A stretch of DNA of 12,364 nt from an uncultured Eubacteriales bacterium (lineage in GTDB: Bacteria > Bacillota > Clostridia > Oscillospirales > Acutalibacteraceae): contig OMPZ01000010.1 of NCBI GenBank assembly GCA_900313125.1, forward strand, positions 1 through 12,364, given 5' to 3'. A model generated the notes under the pieces. The model searched no databases, was not told the DNA's origin, and worked only from the letters and a program-made list of their open reading frames with translations. Within the stretch, counting starts at the first letter, position 1, and each line of letters begins with the position of its first letter. Of the stretch, positions 7,109-12,364 are shown piece by piece. The translations under genes and the position numbers were made by a program.

Positions 7109-8195
7109 ATTGACAGACGAAAATATTGACAGAATGCTTAAAAACTATTTCTCACGCGAGCCTGACCGTGAATTTTCGGTTCGCGCTGCGAATGAGAGAA
7201 GGAGTGAATTGTATATGAAAACGGCTTTTAAAAGAGCAGCGGCAGCGGGTGTTTGTCTTGCGGTCGTAGGAACGGGAGTGTTCGTTTACACTCAAGCGAA
7301 GTTCGGTATGTATGGCGTTGTACCTAATGAAACCTCGGATCAGACGATCGGCGGAGATGCGGGCGATTCTATGATGTATGGCGATACTATGATATATCCG
7401 ACAGACGGTATTGATATCACTACCGGCGAGACATTTGTGACCTCGACCGCGCCCGAAAGAACGACCGATAATAACAACCAGTTTGTTATCAAAGCCTTTG
7501 CGGCGGACGCCACGCAGGAGGAGATACGAAAGTTCTCCGAGATAGACGACGCCGAGGCCGCGGCGCACGATCTCCAAAAGCGCGGCGAGCTGTATTACGG
7601 CAAGATCTGGTATGCCGAGGATATGGAGTTCCATTTCAGCGACGACGAAAAGCACGAGAACCTCGGATTGTTCCCCACGCGCGAAACGCGCGTCGAGAAG
7701 GGCTACCCCTCAGAGGACGAAAACGCGGCGGCAGGAGCGTATATCGCCGAGCCTGCGCCTTACTACTACGTTACGGGACTGCAGCTCGCTGTAAAGGGCG
7801 ATGGTATCGACCACTTCAGCATTGAGAGCGAAAAAGACGCGAAGATAAGCTGCTTCGTTATCAGCGGAGATGACGGACCGGGCGATCGTATAGACCCCGC
7901 AAATGTTCCGTACGACGACCATCTCAAGATCTACTGGAACGGTATCCCGAAGCTCATCGTTGACGGTGAGGACATCGGCGATGCAAGAGATACTGCCTCT
8001 CCGACTATGGAGGAAGTGATCGAGCTCAGAGAAAAGCGCAGAGCGTTCTTTGAGGACATCAACGCCGAAAAATACAACGAGTACTTCGGCGACACGCTCA
8101 CCTTCACCGTTTATTACACCGACGGCTCGGTAAGCACATCGCACATCTTCATCACCTTTGACGATGAGGGCAGCTACATTATTGATTACGATTGA
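7098..8195 (+). CDS. Single-pass membrane protein of unknown family, candidate anti-sigma/signal protein
   Basis: 365 residues; I do not recognise the family. A basic cytoplasmic segment of about 46 residues (DENIDRMLKNYFSREPDREFSVRAANERR) precedes one membrane helix (about 47-64, AAAAGVCLAVVGTGVFVY), then a Thr-rich stretch and a large acidic, presumably extracellular domain rich in Asp, Glu and Tyr, with a beta-like end (TFTVYYTDGSVSTSHIFITFDDEGSYIIDYD). Short cytoplasmic part, one helix and external domain are the layout of many anti-sigma factors, and the overlap with the sigma gene supports this; no zinc-finger anti-sigma motif (HxxxCxxC) is present, so the role is inference. GTG 7098 is chosen because AAGGAGG (7084-7090) lies seven bases upstream; the in-frame TTG at 7092 is too close to it. 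No terminator other than the structured element at 8210 follows. Confidence 0.8.
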   Translation: MSSKLTDENIDRMLKNYFSREPDREFSVRAANERRSELYMKTAFKRAAAAGVCLAVVGTGVFVYTQAKFGMYGVVPNETSDQTIGGDAGDSMMYGDTMIYPTDGIDITTGETFVTSTAPERTTDNNNQFVIKAFAADATQEEIRKFSEIDDAEAAAHDLQKRGELYYGKIWYAEDMEFHFSDDEKHENLGLFPTRETRVEKGYPSEDENAAAGAYIAEPAPYYYVTGLQLAVKGDGIDHFSIESEKDAKISCFVISGDDGPGDRIDPANVPYDDHLKIYWNGIPKLIVDGEDIGDARDTASPTMEEVIELREKRRAFFEDINAEKYNEYFGDTLTFTVYYTDGSVSTSHIFITFDDEGSYIIDYD

Positions 8196-8206
8196 TCCAT
8201 TATACT
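8179..8206 (+). promoter_or_regulatory. Possible promoter of the structured element
   Basis: TATACT (8201-8206) is a good -10; the best partners upstream are TTATTG (8179-8184, 16-base spacing) or TTGATT at a poor 13-base spacing, all inside the end of the preceding gene. The predicted start (8213-8214) coincides with the 5' arm of the closing stem at 8210, which suggests a dedicated transcript. The -35 is weak. Confidence 0.4.
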
Positions 8207-8209
8207 AAT

Positions 8210-8439
8210 CTCTAATTAAAACCTTTAAAAGATTTTCGAGGATAATTCTCCGGGGACAAGGAAGAGTCCGCAGGGTGCGGGTCTCCGGTGGAGACCTCTG
8301 CAAAGCAGAGGCGCCCGAAGGAAGTGCCCTTGGGGTACACCGACCGAGCCGGCAGGCGAGACTATACTGACGTATTTCAAGCCCGATGACGCAGTATTGC
8401 GGAAATTAGACCGAAAAGACTTAAAGATTTTAATTAGAG
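8210..8439 (+). ncRNA. Candidate structured noncoding RNA (or miniature inverted-repeat element), unassigned
   Basis: The ends are complementary: CTCTAATTAAAACCTTTAA (8210-8228) pairs with TTAAAGATTTTAATTAGAG (8421-8439) with one C-A mismatch, and the stem resumes inside as TTTTCG (8233-8238) with CGAAAA (8412-8417). Inside are three contiguous hairpins: CCGCA/TGCGG with loop GGG (8268-8280), GGTCTCC/GGAGACC with loop GGT (8280-8296) and CCTCTGC/GCAGAGG with loop AAA (8295-8311). Further possible pairings are GTG..CCC with GGG..CAC (8324-8340), ATAC/GTAT (8364-8374) and CGCA/TGCG with loop GTAT (8390-8401). No coding frame fits. It fills the gap between two convergent genes. The + orientation is favoured by the -10 box at 8201, but the stems would also form from the other strand. 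I could not match it to tmRNA, RNase P, SRP, T-box or the common riboswitches; raiA-motif RNA is one family to test. Confidence 0.6.
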
Positions 8440-8446
8440 AGCAGTA

Positions 8447-10006
8447 TTACTGCCATGACGAAAAGCTGTTGAACAGATCGGACAGCTCGTCGGGCAGGGT
8501 GGCGCGGAAATCTGCGAACACGCCGAAAAGCTCGTTTGCGCCTGCCGCTATCTCCGAGCGGTCTGCGCCTGCTTTCAGCATCATTCTGAGATCGGCTATA
8601 CTGCGTTCGATAATATCGAGCTCGTGAAGATACGCGCGGGTCTCCTCGGAATACTGCTCGTTTACAAATTCGTCGCTCGTCTTTGTTTTGTTCATCAGAT
8701 AATAATTGTTGATGAGCACCTGTATCTTCATGTCTCCGCCGTTTTGCACCTTGTCTATCGCGCACTCGAGCAGCGGAAGGATATTGCGGCTTGTGATGAA
8801 CTTGCCGCATTGGAACAGACCCTTCACCGTCTGATAATCATTCAGATTGATGAAGAAGCTGATAAAGTCCAATGTGTTTCTCCATATATACGACGCCGCT
8901 TCGGGCTGGCGGTCTTTCAAGAACACAGCCGCTACTATGCTGTACTTCATCGGAAGGTACATATCGGCGTCGTAGTCCCTCGTTTCGATCATTTTCTCGA
9001 TCATCGGAAGGGGTACTCTCTCCCACGACAGCGGGGTATTCGTTATATCGTAATTCTTTATGTTCTTTGTCTGGAGTATCGAACCGGGACGGTAATATTT
9101 GGGCTTGGTGATATCGGTGAAGCCTTTTACAAACGGCTTTCGTGTTTTTCCCTCCGGGAGCTTGATATCGGAAGCGACCTTTTCCGTCGGGGCAGCTTTG
9201 CCGTCGCCTTCCTTCAATACGGGCAGGTCGAGCGAGAGGTGTAAAAGCGGTTCTTCACGCTCCTTGACCTTACAGCCCGCGAAGGAACCGCGCAGTTTAT
9301 GGTAGTCGCGCGGCAGTATTATCTTGAGCTGAGGGCAGTTGTCAAACGCGTCCTTTCCGATCTTTTCTACGCTGTCAGGAATATCCAGCTCGGAAAGTCC
9401 GACGCAGTCTCTGAAAGCGAAGTCGCCTATCTCGCGAAGGTGAGGCGGTATGGAAAGCTCCTTTAGCTCGCTGCAGCCCCAGAAAGAGCTGTTTCCGATC
9501 TTTGTTACAGTCTCGGGGATAGTAATGCCGGTAAGATTATTGCAGCCACAGAAAACAAAGTCGTTTATCACCGTGATACCGGACGGTATCTCGACCGATT
9601 CAAGCGCCTTGCAGCCGTAAAACGAATGCATCTCGATATTTGTAAGGTAATCGGGCAGACCAACGCTTTTCAGGGAAAGGCAGTTGCAGAAGGTGTACTC
9701 TCTGATTTCCGGCACACCGACGGGAATGACGATGCTTTTCAGCGAACTGCAGTTTCTGAAAGCTTCCGCGCCGAGCTTCTTTATTCCTATAGGCAGGTTG
9801 ATCTCTTCAAGAGCGGTGCAGCCTTTAAAAGCTTCCATGCCTATTTCCGTTACGCCTATCGGGAACGAGATACTCTTGACGGAGGTACACATTACAAAGG
9901 CGCGCGGTCCTATCTTTTTGACGTTTTCGGGTATGACCACATCGGGCTTCGGAAAAACACTTTCAATGTATTTTACAAGAACACCGTCTTCTATTTTAAA
10001 GCCCAT
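8447..10006 (-). CDS. Cytoplasmic leucine-rich-repeat protein (BspA/LRR_5 type) with unassigned helical C-terminal half
   Basis: 519 residues. After a short N-terminal strand (MGFKIEDGVLVKYI), nine tandem 23-residue repeats occupy residues 24-230, each like IPxGVxxIGxxAFxxCxxLxxI with a Cys at the same place: the BspA-type LRR_5 pattern. These form curved protein-binding solenoids. Most BspA-like proteins are secreted, but no signal peptide, membrane helix or wall anchor is present, so this one should be cytoplasmic. A Lys/Pro-rich linker (about 250-320) leads to a helical region (about 330-519) reminiscent of ankyrin/ARM-like stacks in MYLPMKYSIVAAVFLKDRQPEAASYIW and DYQTVKGLFQCGKFITSRNILPLLECAID; I cannot name it. 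ATG at 10006 has GGAGGG six bases upstream on the minus strand. It has its own promoter and is convergent with the sigma/membrane-protein operon. Its stop codon lies within the palindrome GCAGTATTACTGC (8441-8453). Function unknown; scaffold or interaction protein is the most one can infer. Confidence 0.88.
   Translation of the reverse strand: MGFKIEDGVLVKYIESVFPKPDVVIPENVKKIGPRAFVMCTSVKSISFPIGVTEIGMEAFKGCTALEEINLPIGIKKLGAEAFRNCSSLKSIVIPVGVPEIREYTFCNCLSLKSVGLPDYLTNIEMHSFYGCKALESVEIPSGITVINDFVFCGCNNLTGITIPETVTKIGNSSFWGCSELKELSIPPHLREIGDFAFRDCVGLSELDIPDSVEKIGKDAFDNCPQLKIILPRDYHKLRGSFAGCKVKEREEPLLHLSLDLPVLKEGDGKAAPTEKVASDIKLPEGKTRKPFVKGFTDITKPKYYRPGSILQTKNIKNYDITNTPLSWERVPLPMIEKMIETRDYDADMYLPMKYSIVAAVFLKDRQPEAASYIWRNTLDFISFFINLNDYQTVKGLFQCGKFITSRNILPLLECAIDKVQNGGDMKIQVLINNYYLMNKTKTSDEFVNEQYSEETRAYLHELDIIERSIADLRMMLKAGADRSEIAAGANELFGVFADFRATLPDELSDLFNSFSSWQ
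9317..9937 (-). repeat. Nine 23-codon tandem leucine-rich repeats
   Basis: Each unit is exactly 23 residues with no insertions, spanning residues 24-230 of the leucine-rich protein. Conserved positions are Ile-Pro at 2-3, a hydrophobic residue at 6 and 9, Phe at 14, Cys at 17, and Leu or Val at 20. The repeats have diverged at DNA level, so this is an old protein repeat rather than a recent expansion. Confidence 0.9.
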
Positions 10007-10025
10007 AAGTATCCCTCCCCTGTTT

Positions 10026-10045
10026 TCGGCTTTTGTATAAGCCGA
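10026..10045 (-). promoter_or_regulatory. Leader hairpin before the leucine-rich-repeat gene
   Basis: TCGGCTT (10026-10032) and AAGCCGA (10039-10045) form a perfect seven-base stem with a six-base loop in the short leader between the predicted transcription start (about 10066) and the ribosome binding site. It has no T-run in the gene's direction. It could protect the 5' end or affect translation. Confidence 0.45.
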
Positions 10046-10072
10046 CCAATAAACATCAATTTACGTTATTAG

Positions 10073-10101
10073 ATTATACTACAATTGTTGGCAAATAGCA
10101 A
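10073..10101 (-). promoter_or_regulatory. Promoter of the leucine-rich-repeat gene
   Basis: Read on the minus strand, TTGCTA (10096-10101) and a perfect TATAAT (10073-10078) are 17 bases apart. The palindrome ACAATTGT (10081-10088) lies in the spacer and could be an operator half, but this is speculative. The leader would be about 60 bases long. Confidence 0.7.
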
Positions 10102-10231
10102 GTTAATTTTGTTTCATTTTTATTTCAAATATAGCACAGTATCATATAATCACTTTATAATGCCGCGTCTATGCCGTCAGACGTCATGTAATATGCTGTT
10201 TGAGAGTAGTGCGTCAGGCGGGGCGAAATGC

Positions 10232-10260
10232 TTTTGTAACCTGAGCTGTTTTTTGTAACC
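10232..10260. repeat. Ten-base direct repeat TTTTGTAACC in a 349-base intergenic region
   Basis: TTTTGTAACC occurs at 10232-10241 and 10251-10260, with starts 19 bases apart (just under two helical turns), which could suit two protomers of a regulator. The surrounding gap (10007-10355) also holds the minus-strand promoter and leader hairpin, unpaired -10-like boxes TATAAT at 10145 and 10156, a CGTCAGACGTCA stretch (10175-10187), and the terminator at 10301. No credible gene was found in it. Confidence 0.4.
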
Positions 10261-10300
10261 GATCGAAAAGAATAATCATTTATACTGCTTTAAACAACGA

Positions 10301-10340
10301 AAAGACCCGCTCTCAGCCGGAAAAGCGGATCTTTCTTTTT
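10301..10340. terminator. Terminator after azlD (possibly bidirectional)
   Basis: AAAGACCCGCT (10301-10311) pairs with AGCGGATCTTT (10324-10334) with one C-A mismatch. On the minus strand it lies 22 bases beyond the azlD stop and ends with TCTTTTCGTTGTTT, so it should end the transporter operon. The plus-strand T-run (10336-10340) is actually cleaner, so it may work both ways. Confidence 0.75.
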
Positions 10341-10355
10341 ATAGATGATAATACA

Positions 10356-10655
10356 TTATACAAAAAATCCGGCCGCGAAAACCGCCGCTGCCGCGGAAAG
10401 CGCAACTACGATCAGCGGAAGATCGAAATACGCAAGGATAAGCGCGACCGCCGTGCCGATAACAGCGGTGACAAAGCTGCCCGTGCTGTAAAAGATCGCA
10501 GGGATAGTCATTGCCGAAAGCACCGCATACGGCATATAGTACAGCAGACTTTTCAAAAACACCGACTCGATCTTCTTTGACATCAATGCAAACGGCAGCA
10601 TTCTTATCAGGTATGTCACACCCGCCATAACGATCATATAAAGAGCTATCTTCAT
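10356..10655 (-). CDS. azlD: Branched-chain amino acid exporter small subunit AzlD
   Basis: 99 residues, typical for AzlD, the small four-helix membrane partner of AzlC. The pair exports branched-chain amino acids and analogues such as azaleucine. The family-typical N-terminus is visible in IVMAGVTYLIRMLPFALMSKKI, followed by YYMPYAVLSAMTIPAIF and two more hydrophobic helices running to the C-terminus (AAAAVFAAGFFV). GAGGAGG lies a few bases before the ATG at 10655. The start overlaps the azlC stop by four bases (ATGA), so the subunits are translated together. A terminator follows. Confidence 0.92.
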   Translation of the reverse strand: MKIALYMIVMAGVTYLIRMLPFALMSKKIESVFLKSLLYYMPYAVLSAMTIPAIFYSTGSFVTAVIGTAVALILAYFDLPLIVVALSAAAAVFAAGFFV

Positions 10656-11359
10656 GATGCCGCCTCCTCTTCCTTTTTCGGAAAGATAAGCGCCGCTGCG
10701 ACCGACGAGACTACGGCGCAGATTATCACGGCAAAGCCCGACGAAAGCCCGGGCAGCAGCGCCCTGCAGGCAATGCTGAGTAACGCGGCGAGCACCACAA
10801 CGAACAGAATGCTTTTGTGCTTTGCCGAAGGCGGCACTATTATCGCGATGAACATTCCGTAGATCACGATACCGAGAGCGGCTGTTACAGACTCAGGGAG
10901 AGCCTGCCCCGCAAAGCCGCCGATGAATGTGCCGCTGACCCAGCCGAGCGTCGCTATGCTTATTATACCGTACATATAGCTCGGGCGGATCGGCTCGCTG
11001 CTCGTTGAGCAGACTGCGAATATCTCGTCCGTAATGCCGTACGCCGCAAGCAGACGGTGCGGCAGCGTGAACCGCTTGTCGAGATTCTGCGAGAGCGAAA
11101 GTCCCATGAGCGCGTAGCGAAGGTTGATCGTAAATTGAACGGCTGCCATCTCAACGAGCGAACCGCCCGACGCGATCACTCCGACACCTGCCACCTGTCC
11201 TGCTGAGGTGAGGTTTGTCAGAGATATGAGCGACGCCTGAACAAAGCTCAGTCCGCAGCCGACAGCCTGTATACCGAACGCAAAGGATACAGACAGATAG
11301 CCCAGCGCAATAGGTGTACCCGCGGCAACGCCTTTTAAAAAGCTCGAGCCCGACCTCAT
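10652..11359 (-). CDS. azlC: Branched-chain amino acid exporter large subunit AzlC
   Basis: 235 residues, normal for AzlC. Family blocks visible are GTPIALGYLSVSFAFGIQA near the start, SLTNLTSAGQVAGVGVIASGG, the conserved INLRYALMGLSLSQNLDKRF, and AYGITDEIFAVCST; further hydrophobic helices run to an acidic-basic tail (FPKKEEEAAS). It forms the amino acid exporter with AzlD. No strong ribosome binding site precedes the ATG; the start overlaps the stop of the upstream transporter gene by four bases (ATGA), so translation probably depends on coupling. The actual substrate cannot be read from the sequence. Confidence 0.93.
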   Translation of the reverse strand: MRSGSSFLKGVAAGTPIALGYLSVSFAFGIQAVGCGLSFVQASLISLTNLTSAGQVAGVGVIASGGSLVEMAAVQFTINLRYALMGLSLSQNLDKRFTLPHRLLAAYGITDEIFAVCSTSSEPIRPSYMYGIISIATLGWVSGTFIGGFAGQALPESVTAALGIVIYGMFIAIIVPPSAKHKSILFVVVLAALLSIACRALLPGLSSGFAVIICAVVSSVAAALIFPKKEEEAAS

Positions 11360-12364
11360 TTCACGATACCCAGCGAGCCGAGGAAAAGAACGAACAGCAG
11401 CACCGGTGCGATGAATTTTATCATCGCGATATACAGGTGCTTTCTGCCGAATTTTTCACCGTTTTTCGTTGTCTCGTCGATCACGGTCTTTGGCTTTACG
11501 ATCCAGCCGATAAGGATACACGTTCCGATCGCGACAACGGGCATGAGGATATTATTGCTAATATAGTCCATGATATCGAGTATCTGCGCCGTTGCACCGT
11601 TCGGAAGGGGCAGCTCGAAATACAACACGTTGTAGCCGAGACAAATGACCACTCCGATAACGAGTGCGATCACACTTTCGATGACAGTCGCCTTGCTGCG
11701 CGACCAGCCGAAGGAATCCATAAGGCTTGCAACGACCGTTTCAAGCACAGACATCGCGCTCGTCAAGGCTGCGAGCAGCACCATGAAGAAGAACACGCAG
11801 CCCACGACATTTCCTATCACGCCCATCTTCTCGAATACCTTTGTCAAAGCAATGAACATAAGTCCGGGACCGGAGTTTTCCATGCCCTCCGCGCCGAGGA
11901 ACACAAATACCGCGGGAATTATCATAACGCCGGCAAGGAACGCCACGAGCGTATCGAAGATCTCGATCTGATTGACCGATCTCATAAGGTTGCTTTCGTC
12001 CTTGAAATATGAGCCGTACGTCACCATTATACCCATTGCAACGCTAATGCTGTAGAAAAGCTGCCCCATAGCGTCAAGGACGACGATAAACAGATCGTGC
12101 GCCGATTTTCCCTCGATGCTCGGGATAATGTAGACCTTGAGTCCGTCGAGACCCGTTCTGCCCTCGCTGCCCTTGATGGTAACGGAAAACACCGCGATCG
12201 CAACGACAAAGACGAGCAGAACCGGCATAAGTACCTTTGATATGGACTCGATACCCTTGTTTACGCCCCTGTAGATGACGAAGGACGTAGACGCAAGGAA
12301 AAGCACGTCAAAAAGTATCGGCTGCCAATAGCCTGTTATAAATCCAGTAAAATATCCGTCAGCC
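11356..12364 (-). CDS. Sodium-dependent NSS (SNF)-family amino acid transporter, 5' end outside window
   Basis: The minus-strand frame is open to the window edge, so about 335 C-terminal residues are seen of an expected ~450. The first visible part, DGYFTGFITGYWQPILFDVLFLASTSFVIYRGVNKGIESISKVLMP, matches the region around helices 4-5 of neurotransmitter:sodium symporters (the LeuT/MhsT/TnaT superfamily). DAMGQLFYSISVAMGIMVTYGSY is the conserved helix 6, and KGIESISKVLMP and SVLETVVASLMDSFGW are further family blocks. These proteins couple Na+ entry to uptake of amino acids such as Leu or Trp. The N-terminal sodium site is not in view. It is the first visible gene of a minus-strand operon with azlC and azlD, with a four-base overlap into azlC. 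An internal GTG at 12306 is not the true start because homology continues upstream. Confidence 0.92.
   Translation of the reverse strand, partial: ADGYFTGFITGYWQPILFDVLFLASTSFVIYRGVNKGIESISKVLMPVLLVFVVAIAVFSVTIKGSEGRTGLDGLKVYIIPSIEGKSAHDLFIVVLDAMGQLFYSISVAMGIMVTYGSYFKDESNLMRSVNQIEIFDTLVAFLAGVMIIPAVFVFLGAEGMENSGPGLMFIALTKVFEKMGVIGNVVGCVFFFMVLLAALTSAMSVLETVVASLMDSFGWSRSKATVIESVIALVIGVVICLGYNVLYFELPLPNGATAQILDIMDYISNNILMPVVAIGTCILIGWIVKPKTVIDETTKNGEKFGRKHLYIAMIKFIAPVLLFVLFLGSLGIVK

Noticed and set aside
8268..8311. Short CRISPR-like run of repeats.
   Set aside because: They are three different hairpins next to each other, not repeated identical units with spacers.
8383..8440. Hammerhead-ribozyme-like core: CGATGA, a CGCA/TGCG stem, then GAAA.
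   Set aside because: The invariant CTGATGA is CCGATGA here, and no consistent stem I and cleavage triplet can be formed with the flanks, so the likeness is probably chance.
8624..9244. Plus-strand open frame of about 206 codons inside the leucine-rich-repeat gene.
   Set aside because: It is antisense to a gene with clear 23-residue repeats, a good start site and a promoter.
10141..10165. Two plus-strand TATAAT boxes suggesting a promoter for a small gene or RNA.
   Set aside because: Neither has a recognisable -35 and no plus-strand gene follows before the terminator at 10301.
11314..12012. Plus-strand open frame of 232 codons (His/Asp-rich product) opposite the transporter gene.
   Set aside because: The minus strand encodes an unmistakable NSS transporter; the His/Asp richness is the antisense image of membrane-helix codons.

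Overview
The window looks like chromosomal DNA of a Gram-positive Clostridia-type bacterium, most likely of the Ruminococcus/Oscillospirales kind. The grounds are the gene families (a FakA-type fatty acid kinase, long-form HPF, secreted S11 carboxypeptidase with a C-terminal anchor, BspA-type leucine-rich repeats), strong GGAGG-type ribosome binding sites, GTG/TTG starts and extended -10 promoters. This is inference from gene content; no rRNA or other marker is present.

Plus strand, 1 to 8195. The window opens inside the very acidic tail of an unidentified protein. A promoter then precedes fakA, recG (13 bases later) and a D-Ala-D-Ala carboxypeptidase gene (40 bases later), closed by a clear terminator. 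These three cover lipid uptake, DNA repair and cell-wall trimming. Next comes a monocistronic ribosome-hibernation factor gene (hpf) with its own promoter and terminator. After it lies an ECF sigma factor gene with a long, GC-rich, hairpin-filled leader and a possible self-regulated promoter. Its stop overlaps the start of a gene for a single-pass membrane protein of unknown fold, which by position is a candidate anti-sigma or signal partner.

Middle, 8196 to 8446. A 230-base element fills nearly the whole gap between two convergent genes. Its ends form a long closing stem, three back-to-back hairpins lie inside, and a -10-like box places a start at its 5' edge. I read it as a structured noncoding RNA (or a miniature inverted-repeat element) that I cannot assign to a family. 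It is the best candidate in the window for something undescribed.

Minus strand, 12364 to 8447. A three-gene operon runs inward from the right edge: a Na+-dependent NSS-family transporter (5' end outside the window), azlC and azlD, joined by ATGA overlaps. An uptake symporter and a two-part amino-acid exporter therefore appear to be co-translated. Beyond a terminator lies a cytoplasmic protein with nine perfect 23-residue leucine-rich repeats and an unassigned helical C-terminal half.

Major caution: recG carries 33 bases (2912-2944) identical, from memory, to the Illumina flow-cell P5 oligonucleotide including its ten-T spacer. It replaces eight conserved residues without shifting the frame. 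This is an assembly artefact, not biology, and it means the sequence is a short-read assembly whose local consensus should be treated with care.
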